Part shown: positions 7,274 to 15,565 of the stretch, one piece after another
How the letters are laid out: every line of letters begins with the position of its first letter
How positions within the stretch are numbered: the stretch's first letter is position 1
NCBI RefSeq assembly: GCF_032121415.1
Contig: NZ_CP135079.1
Coordinates: 1,798,001 to 1,862,000, forward strand
Origin: Streptomyces parvus
Lineage (GTDB): Bacteria > Actinomycetota > Actinomycetes > Streptomycetales > Streptomycetaceae
DNA length: 64,000 nucleotides
Reading direction: 5' to 3'
The notes under the pieces: model-generated
Seen by the model: the letters and a program-made list of their open reading frames with translations, nothing else
The model's database searches: none
Told to the model about the DNA's origin: nothing
Made by a program: the position numbers and the translations under genes

Positions 7274-7457
7274 GTGGATGAGGCAACAGCGTACATGGAC
7301 CGGGGCCGTGCTCATAAACCGTTCGGACCGGGGGATAACCCCACCCCCGAGACGGTAGCCGGCCGGATCCCGCCGGGGGCCGTCGCTGCATACGGTTTGA
7401 GTGCACCGGCACCGACGTCCGGTGGCACGCACAGCACGCACTGGGGGACCGATCACC

Positions 7458-8255
7458 GTGGACATCGCTACGAGCGCACCGACCCGCACCCGTCTCGGGG
7501 GCACCGGGCGGGCCCTCGCTCTCGGGGGCGGGGCGGCGTTGCTGGCGCTGGCTCTCACCGGGTGCGGGAGCACGGACGTGGACGGCGCCCCCGTCGAGCG
7601 CAAGTCGTTCGCCCTGGAAGGGAAGACGCTGACCGTCGACGCCGAGAACGGTGTCGTGGACCTGGTGCCGGCTGATGTGGAGCAGGTCGAGGTGGAGCGG
7701 CAGTTCGACGGGTGGGCGGTGTTCGGCAGCGGGCCCGACGCCGTGTGGAAGATGGAGGGCGACACCCTGACGCTCCGGGTGAAGTGCGAAGGCATCGCCA
7801 ACTGCGACTCCCGGCACCGGGTGAAGGTGCCGCGCGGGGTCGCGGTGACGGCCGCCTCGGACAACGGGACGGTCAGCGCCACCGGCTTCGACAGCGCGTT
7901 GGACCTGTACTCCGACAACGGCGAGATCAACGTCCGGGACACGAGCGGCGCGCTGAAGCTGAAGAGCGACAACGGGCAGGTGCGGGCCGAGCGGATATCC
8001 GGCTCCTCCGTGACCGCCCGCGCCGACAACGGGGAGATCCGGCTGGGCTTCGCCTCCGTGCCCGACCTCGTGGACACCGTGAGTGACAACGGGAGCATCA
8101 CCATCGATCTGCCGCCGGGCGGGCAGAAGTACAAGGTCGACGCCTCCGCGGACAACGGGGACGTCTCCGTCGACGTGCCGCGCGGCGACGACAGCGCCCA
8201 CGTCGTGAAGGCCTACAGCGACAACGGGGAAGTCACCGTGCGAAGCGCGAACTAA
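7458..8255 (+). CDS. DUF4097 family beta-repeat lipoprotein
   Basis: A 265-residue secreted lipoprotein. GTG 7458 is chosen over the longer frame because GGGGGA precedes it and because it places the lipobox LTGC at residues 33-36, after a hydrophobic Ala/Leu stretch. The mature part is a beta-strand repeat of the DUF4097 type: seven copies of an (S/A)DNG turn, for example SDNGTVSAT, SDNGEINVR, ADNGEIRLG and SDNGEVTVRS, spaced about 18-25 residues. The fold is a predicted right-handed beta-helix-like surface. DUF4097 proteins are surface proteins of unknown role, sometimes with membrane-stress regulation. It is read away from tRNA-Val. Confidence 0.88.
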   Translation: MDIATSAPTRTRLGGTGRALALGGGAALLALALTGCGSTDVDGAPVERKSFALEGKTLTVDAENGVVDLVPADVEQVEVERQFDGWAVFGSGPDAVWKMEGDTLTLRVKCEGIANCDSRHRVKVPRGVAVTAASDNGTVSATGFDSALDLYSDNGEINVRDTSGALKLKSDNGQVRAERISGSSVTARADNGEIRLGFASVPDLVDTVSDNGSITIDLPPGGQKYKVDASADNGDVSVDVPRGDDSAHVVKAYSDNGEVTVRSAN

Positions 8256-8326
8256 CCGACCCGTGTGTTCGTCCTTACCTGGTGGGACAATGTACCGGGC
8301 AGGGCGAATCGGCACGGGAGAGGCAT

Positions 8327-9706
8327 GTGACGGCGACCAACGCGCGGCCGGAGGCAGGAGCGGGTGCGAGTTCCGCCGTTCGAAGTGGCCGGGACCTTCT
8401 GGCGCTGATGCTGCTGCCCGTGCCCCTCGTGCTGGCCGCGCTGCCCGCCGCCTTCGCCGGTGGCGGTACGCGCCGGTGGTTCGGCGGACGCGGCGGGGAG
8501 AGTCAGCGGGCCGAGGCACAGGCCGCGAAGGACGCCGCCGCCGAGGCGTTCTACGAGCTGGACACCGCCCAGCGCGATCTGCGGATCTCCATCGAGACCA
8601 TCAACGCCGTGGACAGCTCCTCGCGCGGCCGCAAGGCATCCGAGGACTTCGCCGCGCTCGGCCGGCGCATCGACGAGGTCAGCCACGCCTACATCACCGC
8701 CGTCGACAGCCATGACCTGGACCGGGACGACCTGGAGCCCGCCGTCGCCTCCCGGGCCCGCACCGAGCTGACCCGGGCCAAAGACGACCTCGTGCGGGTC
8801 AAGGGCGAGCTGGACCGCTTCGCCCAGGGGCTCGGGCCGCTGCTCGGCAGCGCGGAGACCCAGCTCGCCCGGCTCGCCCCCGCCGTCGAGCGGGCCCGGC
8901 AGGCGCTCCTCGCGGCGAGCAACGCCCTCGACACCGTGCGGGCCGCGGGACTGCGGGCCGACGAGCTCGCCGCCCGGCTGGCCGCGCTCGCCCCCGAGCT
9001 GACCAAACTGAACCAGGGCGCGGGGAAGCACGGCGTACCGGAGACCCTCCAGCGCGCCGACGTGGTCCTCCGTGATGCGGAGGCGGTGCGCACCGAGGCG
9101 GAGCGGCTGCCCGAGCGGGCCGCCGAGATCGACCGACGGCTGGTCTCCCTGCGGACCCGGGCGCAGGCGCTGACGACCCGGGCGGGCTCGGTGGAGCCGG
9201 TGCTCAGCGAGTTGCGGCGGCGCTTCTCGGCCGCCTGCTGGCAGGACCTCCAGCCCGTCCCCGAGCAGGCGGCCGTCAGCGTACGGCAGGCGGAGGACAA
9301 GCTCGCCGAGGCGGCGAAGGCGCGGGAGGAGCAGCGCTGGGCGGACGCCACGTCCCGGCTGTCCACGGTCCGCGCCCTGCTCAACACGGTGGACGAGGCG
9401 GTCTCCGCCGCCGGAGACCGGTTGCAGCAGCTGAACGCGGTGGCGAAGGACCCGCAGCAGGAGATCGAGCGGACCCGCTTCGCGGTGCGGGACGCCCAGC
9501 GCCTCGCCATGGCCGGCCGGCACACGCCCGATCCCCGGCACGCACGGCCGCTCGACGACTCCGTCGCCCGGCTGGAGCGTGCCATCGCCGGGCTCGAAGG
9601 GCGCCACCCCGACTACTGGCACTTCCTGACCGAGACCGAGGCCGTGCGGCAGACCGCCGCCCGGGTCGTCTCCGACATCCGCGAGGAACGCGGCGGCGGC
9701 GCGTAA
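8327..9706 (+). CDS. Membrane-anchored coiled-coil protein
   Basis: A 459-residue protein from GTG 8327, which follows GGGAGAGG. A hydrophobic N-terminal segment (LLALMLLPVPLVLAALPAAF) anchors it or acts as a signal. The remainder is almost wholly alpha-helical with high Ala/Arg/Glu/Leu heptads, for example residues about 55-80, 150-240 and 310-400. There is no catalytic motif. I do not recognise a named domain. It lies 71 bases behind the DUF4097 lipoprotein gene and is co-directional, so the two may share a promoter and a role at the cell surface. The structure suggests a scaffold, but that is inference. Confidence 0.78.
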   Translation: MTATNARPEAGAGASSAVRSGRDLLALMLLPVPLVLAALPAAFAGGGTRRWFGGRGGESQRAEAQAAKDAAAEAFYELDTAQRDLRISIETINAVDSSSRGRKASEDFAALGRRIDEVSHAYITAVDSHDLDRDDLEPAVASRARTELTRAKDDLVRVKGELDRFAQGLGPLLGSAETQLARLAPAVERARQALLAASNALDTVRAAGLRADELAARLAALAPELTKLNQGAGKHGVPETLQRADVVLRDAEAVRTEAERLPERAAEIDRRLVSLRTRAQALTTRAGSVEPVLSELRRRFSAACWQDLQPVPEQAAVSVRQAEDKLAEAAKAREEQRWADATSRLSTVRALLNTVDEAVSAAGDRLQQLNAVAKDPQQEIERTRFAVRDAQRLAMAGRHTPDPRHARPLDDSVARLERAIAGLEGRHPDYWHFLTETEAVRQTAARVVSDIREERGGGA

Positions 9707-9776
9707 AGCCTGATCCAGGCGCATAGAGCCTGATCCGGGCGCGTGCAGCCTGATCCGGGCGCGTGCAGTCTGACGC
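9707..9776 (+). repeat. 20-bp tandem repeat, 3.5 copies, directly after a stop codon
   Basis: Unit AGCCTGATCCGGGCGCGTGC is present at 9727-9746 and 9747-9766, with a diverged copy at 9707-9726 and a half copy at 9767-9776. It begins on the base after the TAA of the coiled-coil gene. The start of FmdB is 75 bases further on. There are no intervening spacers. Confidence 0.9.
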
Positions 9777-9850
9777 AGAGGACAGGCGCCGAGCCGTCCG
9801 GCATCGAAGGGGGCATGGTCCGCGGCCCGCGATGGCTCTAGCCTGAGCCC

Positions 9851-10078
9851 ATGCCTCGTTACGAATTCCGCTGCCGCACCTGCGGAGACACCTTCGAAGT
9901 CAGCCGTCCCATGGCGCAGTCCTCGGACCCCGCCTCCTGCCCCGCGGGCCACGACGACACCGTCAAGCTGTTGTCCGCCGTGGCCGTGGGCGGGGCTGCC
10001 GGGTCCGCTCCCGCACCGTCCGGAGGCGGTGGAGGCGGTGGAGGCGGTGGTTGCTGCGGGGGCGGGTGCTGCGGCTGA
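9851..10078 (+). CDS. FmdB family zinc-ribbon protein with Gly/Cys-rich tail
   Basis: A 75-residue protein with the FmdB regulatory-protein zinc ribbon at the N-terminus: MPRYEFRCRTCG has C8 and C11, and DPASCPAGH has C30 with H34 near the second knuckle. Residues 50-75 are low-complexity, with a poly-Gly run and a CCGGGCCG terminus. Such tails are usual in actinobacterial FmdB proteins. The family is thought to bind zinc and act in regulation of amide or formate metabolism in the founding member, but the actinobacterial role is unknown. It converges on the O-methyltransferase gene, leaving only eight bases between the two stops. Confidence 0.85.
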   Translation: MPRYEFRCRTCGDTFEVSRPMAQSSDPASCPAGHDDTVKLLSAVAVGGAAGSAPAPSGGGGGGGGGGCCGGGCCG

Positions 10079-10086
10079 ACCCGGGC

Positions 10087-10746
10087 CTACCTCTTGCGGG
10101 ACAGCGTCAGGCCGTCCGCGACCGTCAGCAGCACGCTGTCCATCCGGGCGTCCGCGCTCACATGGTCGTTGAACTCCTTGATCGCCGCCGCCGGGCCCGT
10201 CGCCTCCGGGTCCGTCACCCCGCCGTGGAAGAGCACGTTGTCCGTGGCGATGACCCCGCCCTGCCGCATCCTGGGCACCAGCTCCTCCCAGTACGCGATG
10301 TAGCCGTCCTTGTCCGCGTCCAGGTAGGCGAAGTCGATGTGCGGCTCGGCGGGCATCGCGCGCAGGGTGTCCAGGGCGGGGGCGATGCGCAGGTCGATCC
10401 GGTCCGCGACGCCCGCCTTCTCCCAGGCCTCACGGCCGTACGCCGTCCACTCCTCCGAGATGTCACAGGCGATCAGCGTGCCGTCGGCGGGCAGCGCCTG
10501 GGCCATCGCCAGGGCGCTGAACCCGGTGAACGTGCCGACCTCCACCACATGCCGGGCGCCCACCAGCCGGACGAGGAAGGCCAACAGCGGGGCCTGCTCC
10601 TCGGCCGACACCATGCCCGCGTGGTCGGGGAATCGTGCGTACGTGGTGTCCACCAGCTCCCGCTGGACCAGGTTCAGCGGCGGGTTGTGGGCCAGCATGT
10701 ACCGGTAGAGCTCGCCGGTGATCGTTGTGTCGTTGCCCTTGGTCAT
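10087..10746 (-). CDS. SAM-dependent O-methyltransferase (class I)
   Basis: A 219-residue class I O-methyltransferase of the caffeoyl-CoA/catechol type. Motif I is VVEVGTFTGFSALAMAQAL, the acidic motif II is LIACDISEEW, and the metal-binding/catalytic motif is FAYLDADKDGY. The family also has a characteristic ATDNVLFHGGV. It transfers a methyl group from S-adenosylmethionine to a hydroxyl, with Mg2+ held by the DADK Asp residues. Start ATG 10746. Its upstream neighbour, the HAD gene of the Ter-island operon, ends 41 bases away on the same strand. It may be part of that transcript; substrate unknown. Confidence 0.9.
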   Translation of the reverse strand: MTKGNDTTITGELYRYMLAHNPPLNLVQRELVDTTYARFPDHAGMVSAEEQAPLLAFLVRLVGARHVVEVGTFTGFSALAMAQALPADGTLIACDISEEWTAYGREAWEKAGVADRIDLRIAPALDTLRAMPAEPHIDFAYLDADKDGYIAYWEELVPRMRQGGVIATDNVLFHGGVTDPEATGPAAAIKEFNDHVSADARMDSVLLTVADGLTLSRKR

Positions 10747-10787
10747 GCCCCCAGCCTCGCGCAACGCGCGCCCGCGCGCAGGAGAAC

Positions 10788-11630
10788 TCACCCAGCGGCG
10801 GCCGCCAGGAAGCGGCGCAGGATCTCCTCCCCCGCCGCGCCGCCCCGCTCCTCCAGGGCCACCACGTGCGGGGCCCGCCAGCCCTCGTCGGCCAGTTCGC
10901 CGTGGCCGGGTCGCCAGCCGAGGTCGGCGGCGAGCAGCAGGTCGGCGTCGAGGAGGGAGTCCCCTGCGGCGAGCGTGCGGGTGGCTCCGGTGCGGCGGGC
11001 GACCTCGTGCATCGCGGCGCTCTTGGTGAGCGGCGCCGGGACCGCGTAGATCTTGCGGCCCTGGAGGGAGACCGTCCAGCCGCGCGGGCGGGCCCAGGCC
11101 GCCAGCTCCTTCACCCACCCCTCGGGCAGCAGGGACCGTTCGACGACGAGGTAGGCGAAGAGGTCCTCGGCGACCCGTTCCTTCAGCAGCCAGGCCGGGT
11201 CGGCGGTGGTCGCGAGGTGGGCGCGGATCTCGGTGAGCGGCGCGCACTCGGCCGCGATCCGGGACTCCACCCGCTGCTGCCAGTCGCGGTCGGAGACGCC
11301 GTCGACCAGGATGTGGCCGCCGTTGGCGCAGATCGCGTACCGGGGGGCGGGCCCGGGGAGGTGGATGCGCCCGTACTGCTCGCGGGTGCGGGTGGTGGTC
11401 GGCACGAAGACGGTGGCGCCCGTCACCTCGGTGAGGAGCGCGGCAGCCGTCTCCGTCATGTACGAGAGCGGCTTGTGGCCGTACACCTCGACGCACAGGA
11501 GCCGGGGGGCCTCCGCGTCCGGCATGGACAGGTCGAGCGAGGCCGCCGAGTAGATCAGCGTACGGTCGAGGTCGCTCGCCACCAGGGTGGTGGCCGAAGA
11601 CGTCGAAGGGGTCGAGGAGTTCACGTTCAT
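10788..11630 (-). CDS. HAD family hydrolase of the Ter biosynthetic island
   Basis: A 280-residue HAD phosphatase. Motif I ASDLDRT carries the nucleophile D20 and D22, and motif IV AAGDSLLDADLL is near residues 235-247. A cap domain with GRIHLPGPAPRYAICANGGHILVDG lies between. This is the HAD type that sits with the phosphoribosyltransferase fusion and the citrate-lyase-like enzyme in tellurite (Ter) gene clusters, described by Anantharaman and co-workers as a nucleoside-like metabolite pathway. It likely removes a phosphate from a pathway intermediate (inference). ATG 11630 overlaps the stop of the fusion gene by four bases (ATGA), so it is coupled to it. Confidence 0.85.
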   Translation of the reverse strand: MNVNSSTPSTSSATTLVASDLDRTLIYSAASLDLSMPDAEAPRLLCVEVYGHKPLSYMTETAAALLTEVTGATVFVPTTTRTREQYGRIHLPGPAPRYAICANGGHILVDGVSDRDWQQRVESRIAAECAPLTEIRAHLATTADPAWLLKERVAEDLFAYLVVERSLLPEGWVKELAAWARPRGWTVSLQGRKIYAVPAPLTKSAAMHEVARRTGATRTLAAGDSLLDADLLLAADLGWRPGHGELADEGWRAPHVVALEERGGAAGEEILRRFLAAAAG

Positions 11631-14116
11631 GCGCCCTTCACCGCCTTGCCGTCCGCGCCCGTCGCGCCGCGCGTGTACCGGGGGTGGATCAGACCGACAC
11701 AGCTGTACGGGAGGTCGTCGGCCTCCTCGACCGGGACGCCTCGCTGTTCGGCCAGCAGCCGGATGTGCTCCAGGTCCGTGCCCGCGCCGCGCCGGGCGAG
11801 GATCTTCCAGGGGACCCGGCGGAGCAGCACCCGGGTGGTCTCGCCGACGCCCGGCTTGACCAGGTTGACGTCGTGGATGCCGTACTCCTCGCTGATCCGC
11901 TCGACGGCCGCCCAGCCCTCCCAGGTCGGGGCGCGGTCGGCGGCGAGCAGATCCTTGGCCTCGGCCTCGACCTGGCCCGCCACCTCCTCGAAGCGGGCGG
12001 CCACCGCCGTCAGGAAGTCGCCCGAGACATCGGAGCCGGCCAGCTCCCGGTAGAACTTCCCGCCGTGGAAATCGTTCGGCCCGACCAGGTCGGCGCGGAG
12101 CACCGTACGGGAAATGAGGCCGGAGACCGTGGAGTTGAGGCAGGCCGAGGGGATGAGGAAGTCCTCGCGGGTGCCGTACGTCCGCACGCAGCCGCCCGGG
12201 TCCGCGAGCACCGCGATCTCCGGGTCGAAGCCGGCGGGCCCGCCCGAGGACTCGAACTCCTGGATCGCCGCGGCCAGTTCGCGGGTGATCGCGCCCTTGC
12301 CCGTCCAGCCGTCGACGAACACCACGTCGGACGGGTCGTGATGGGCGGCCAGCCAGCGCAGGGCGGTGGCGTCGATGCCACGGCCCCGGACGATGGAGAT
12401 GGCGTAGTGCGGCAGGTCCAGGCCGTGCCGGTGCTGGGCCCAGCGCCGCATCAGCACCCCGACCGGGGTTCCGGCCCGGGCGAGCGAGACGAGCACGGGG
12501 CGGGGGCCGCGTTCGGCGAGGACCGTCTCGGTGACGGTGCCGACCGCGCGGGCGATGCGCGCGGCGGAGGTCTCCAGGGCGGCGGAGAACAGCGCCTGGT
12601 ACTCGGCGCTGGGCTGGTACTCCACGGGCAGCGACTCCGCGTAGTGCGCGCCGCCGCTCTGGATCGCCTCCTCGCGCTCCTCCGTGGGGGCCTCCAGCTC
12701 GGTGTCCGAGAGGTCCTGGAGCAGCCAGCCGACGTCCTCGGGCGCGTAGCTGGAGAAGTCGGGGCCTCGGAGGGGCTCGGGCAGCACGGCGGGCTCCTGG
12801 ACAGGTGTGGGGGTGTACGAGGGGACGACCGCGAGGAGTACCTGGCCGGTGTGCTCGGCGAGCCGGGCCAACAGCCCGTCGGGGGCGTGCAGTTCGGGGG
12901 TGTCGGCGGCGGAGTCGACGACGGCGATCACCGCGTCGAAGCCGGCGCCCGCCACGTTGTACGCGTACCGGTCGCCGGGGCCGTCCGCCGGGGTGTCGTG
13001 GGCCGGGAAGACGAGGCGGGTGCGTATCGCGTAGCCGGGGTCGTCGACGGCGAGGACGGGCGAGCGGGTGGTGGTGGAGTAGCGGACCTCGGTGTCGGCC
13101 CCCAAGGTCTCTTCCAGAGCCGTGCCCAGGCGCAGCGGCGCGTACATCAGCTCCTCGAAGCCGAGCACGAGCACCCGGCCCCGGCGGGCACCGCCGCCCA
13201 GCGCGCCCGCGATCCGCTCCGCCATCTCCGGCAGCGCCGCTTCGAGCGCCGCCCGGTGGGCCGGGGTGAAGCCGTGCCTGCCGCCGTCGGGAACGCCCGC
13301 GGGCCAGGCGAGGTCGACGCGGGTGACCGGGGCGGGAGCCGGTACGGGGGGTGGCGGCGAGGCGGAAACCTCCGCCTCCTGGGCCGCGACGAGGGCCTGG
13401 CCGCGTTCCAGTACGCCGTCCGGGAGCGTGACCGTGCCCGTGGAGCGGGTCACCAGGTCGACGCGGGCGCCGATCTCGGCGGCGAAGACGGTCAGCCGGT
13501 CACGGTCCACCGGGGAGCGCATGTCGACCAGCGCGACGATGACGTACCGGTCGCGCGGGTGCGGCTCGTGCAGCGCGCGGATGGTGTTGAGCACCGTGTT
13601 GCCGGTGGAGAACTCGTCGTCGACCAGCACCAGGGTCGAGGCCTCCGCTCCCCCGGCCAGCAGCTCGGAGTCCTCCGGCAGCAGCAGGTGCGAGGTGGCG
13701 TGCGAGTGGGCCTCCTCGAAGCCGCCCGCCTGCCGGGCGCCCGCCACCGGACGCCGGGTGGAGTGCAGGTACGGGGCGTCCCGCAGGCCGTCGGCGACGG
13801 CGTGGCCGAGACCGGTGGCCGTCTCCGCGTATCCGAGGACCACCGCGCGGCGGGCCTCCTCCTCGCCGAGCAGCGCCCGTACCCGCTCACCGAGCCCGTA
13901 TCCCGCTCCGTACACGACGGAGGGCCGCTGGGGCACATGTTTGCCCAGCACGTTGGAGACGAGCAGGTGCGCCCGCTTGGGGTTGCGGCGCAGGGCCAGG
14001 CCCAGCAGCTCCCGCAGGTCTCCGTCGCCTTCGAGGGCGACTCCGAGCCGCTCGGCCACCCAGTCGCCCGACCACACCACGTCCACGTTCTCTTCTCTCG
14101 TCGCGCGCTCGCTCAT
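11627..14116 (-). CDS. Four-domain PRTase-TRSP / StiP-like PRTase-PELOTA fusion
   Basis: An 829-residue protein that appears to join parts which are separate genes in other Ter islands. Residues about 30-260 are a phosphoribosyltransferase with PRPP loop LVLVDDEFSTGNT near 160-172. Residues about 300-440 look like the TRSP domain (VLVLGFEELMYAPLRLG, then SPVLAVDDPGYAIRTRLVFP). Residues about 480-740 are a second PRTase-like unit of the StiP-N type, with SDVVFVDGWTGKGAITREL near 600. The C-terminal 80 residues, EEADDLPYSCVGLIHPRYTRG, resemble the PELOTA RNA-binding unit. Together they would make or attach a ribosyl moiety. The gene starts 10 bases after the upstream stop and overlaps the HAD gene. 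Confidence 0.85.
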   Translation of the reverse strand: MSERATREENVDVVWSGDWVAERLGVALEGDGDLRELLGLALRRNPKRAHLLVSNVLGKHVPQRPSVVYGAGYGLGERVRALLGEEEARRAVVLGYAETATGLGHAVADGLRDAPYLHSTRRPVAGARQAGGFEEAHSHATSHLLLPEDSELLAGGAEASTLVLVDDEFSTGNTVLNTIRALHEPHPRDRYVIVALVDMRSPVDRDRLTVFAAEIGARVDLVTRSTGTVTLPDGVLERGQALVAAQEAEVSASPPPPVPAPAPVTRVDLAWPAGVPDGGRHGFTPAHRAALEAALPEMAERIAGALGGGARRGRVLVLGFEELMYAPLRLGTALEETLGADTEVRYSTTTRSPVLAVDDPGYAIRTRLVFPAHDTPADGPGDRYAYNVAGAGFDAVIAVVDSAADTPELHAPDGLLARLAEHTGQVLLAVVPSYTPTPVQEPAVLPEPLRGPDFSSYAPEDVGWLLQDLSDTELEAPTEEREEAIQSGGAHYAESLPVEYQPSAEYQALFSAALETSAARIARAVGTVTETVLAERGPRPVLVSLARAGTPVGVLMRRWAQHRHGLDLPHYAISIVRGRGIDATALRWLAAHHDPSDVVFVDGWTGKGAITRELAAAIQEFESSGGPAGFDPEIAVLADPGGCVRTYGTREDFLIPSACLNSTVSGLISRTVLRADLVGPNDFHGGKFYRELAGSDVSGDFLTAVAARFEEVAGQVEAEAKDLLAADRAPTWEGWAAVERISEEYGIHDVNLVKPGVGETTRVLLRRVPWKILARRGAGTDLEHIRLLAEQRGVPVEEADDLPYSCVGLIHPRYTRGATGADGKAVKGA

Positions 14117-14126
14117 CGACGCGCGC

Positions 14127-15344
14127 TCAGTTCGTCAGGCCGGCGGCCAGCAGGTCCACGAAGCCGACGTCTTCCCTCGCCACCCCGAAGACCTCGGCCC
14201 GCTGGAGCGTTCGCTCGGCCCAGGCCCGGTGCGGCTTCACTTCGTTCATCTTGTTCGTGTACGCCGAGCGCAGCACCCCGCCGCCCCCGCGCTCGGGGCT
14301 CAGGATGTCCTGGGCGTCGGTGAACTCCTCGTGGCTGACCACGGACAGCGCGTGGACGGGCGCCACGTGCGACGGGTGGATGCAGGTCTTGCCGAGCAGG
14401 CCGTTGGCCCGGTCGAGCTCGATCTCGCGGAGGAGTCCGTCCATGTCGTGCTCGATGAGGGCCGTGCGCAGCTCCTCTGCGCGGCCCTCCAGGAAGGGGC
14501 TGCGGCGCAGCTGGGGCTTGAACATGCGCTCCTGGCGGCGGAAGTACTCCCAGACCGGGCCGGTGATCGTGAAGCCCGTGCCGTCGGCCCGGCCGAGCAC
14601 GTTGACCACGTCGGCGATCACGGAGGCGACGATATGGACGTCGTACGCCGTCATGTCGGGCGCGCGGCGCAGCCCGTAGGCCGAGCAGAAGTCGGTGACG
14701 CCGAGCCGCAGGGCGAGCACCCGGTCCCGGTACTTGTCGACGCTGCGGGCGATGCCCCGGAGAATCTCGCCGCGTGTCTCCAGATGGAGCAGCTCGGGGG
14801 ATTCGAGGACGGGCATGGCGAAGAGCCGTCGGCCGCATGCCGTCTCGGCCTCGGCGAGCGCCTCCAGGAAGTGCCTGCCACGCTCTTCGGTGAATTTGGG
14901 AAGTACGAAACCGGACAACATCCGGACCGAGTCGCCGAGGCGGCGCACCAGGTCGGTGATCTGGGCCGGTTCCCGTACGCGGATGAAGAGGAGCGGGGCG
15001 TCCGCGCCGGCCGTGCTCCCGGCGTCGCCCTCGTGCCGGGGTCCGGGCCCCGGCGCCGCGTCCCGGGCGGCCAGCGCGGCGAACTGCCTGATCAGGTTGG
15101 CTTCGGCGTCGGTCACCTCGGCGTCGTCGATCGAGTCCTCCAGGCAGAGCACCATGGAGACGACACCGCGCGCGGCCTGCTTCAGCACGTCCTCGGCGAG
15201 CGACGGACGGGTGGCCGGGGAGTAGAGCGTGGCCCCCAGGGCGACGGAGAGCATCCTCGCCGGGGAGTCCGCGGTGAAGGTGCTGGGCTCTCTGTGGAAC
15301 AGGCCCTCGCGGGCAGCGGGCGAAATGTGCCCGAAGTGACGCAT
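14127..15344 (-). CDS. HpcH/HpaI aldolase / citrate lyase family enzyme of the Ter island
   Basis: A 405-residue TIM-barrel enzyme of the C-C bond lyase superfamily. Typical features are MVLCLEDSIDDAEV (the metal/acyl-binding E-D), LFIRVREPAQI and GLLGKTCIHPSHVAPVHAL near the C-terminus. ATG 15344 follows GGGGGA; the longer frame is rejected because MRHFGHISPAAREGLF is the conserved start. It is the first gene of an operon with the PRTase fusion (10-base gap) and the HAD gene, and is divergent from a TerD gene. This citrate-lyase-like protein is a known component of Ter biosynthetic islands. Its exact substrate is not established. Confidence 0.88.
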   Translation of the reverse strand: MRHFGHISPAAREGLFHREPSTFTADSPARMLSVALGATLYSPATRPSLAEDVLKQAARGVVSMVLCLEDSIDDAEVTDAEANLIRQFAALAARDAAPGPGPRHEGDAGSTAGADAPLLFIRVREPAQITDLVRRLGDSVRMLSGFVLPKFTEERGRHFLEALAEAETACGRRLFAMPVLESPELLHLETRGEILRGIARSVDKYRDRVLALRLGVTDFCSAYGLRRAPDMTAYDVHIVASVIADVVNVLGRADGTGFTITGPVWEYFRRQERMFKPQLRRSPFLEGRAEELRTALIEHDMDGLLREIELDRANGLLGKTCIHPSHVAPVHALSVVSHEEFTDAQDILSPERGGGGVLRSAYTNKMNEVKPHRAWAERTLQRAEVFGVAREDVGFVDLLAAGLTN

Positions 15345-15388
15345 GATTTTCCCCCGAACTGCCTGACCGGCCGAAGAACGCATGGCCG

Positions 15389-15415
15389 GTAATAGTACGT
15401 ACGGACGGGTGTCAA
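15389..15415 (-). promoter_or_regulatory. Candidate promoter for the Ter-island operon
   Basis: On the minus strand TTGACA (15410-15415) is followed after 15 bases by TATTAC (15389-15394), about 45 bases before the citrate-lyase-like start. Spacing is short of the 17-18 optimum, so this is a weak call in a 221-base divergent gap. Confidence 0.35.
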
Positions 15416-15565
15416 CAGTTCCCCATGTACATGAATTTCCGGTTACTCGCCCCTTGTCCGCCCCCCTCTCGCGGTACTGCCCCGCTCGGCCCGCGCCACC
15501 GCCGGACACGGCCGTGCCGCCCCCCGCGTTGTCCGCACGGGCCCCCAGCAGGCAGGATGACGGTC

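Noticed and set aside
11684-14323. 879-codon plus-strand frame over the PRTase fusion
   Set aside because: Low-complexity Gly/Arg/Asp composition, no domain, and the opposite frame has clear PRPP-binding motifs.
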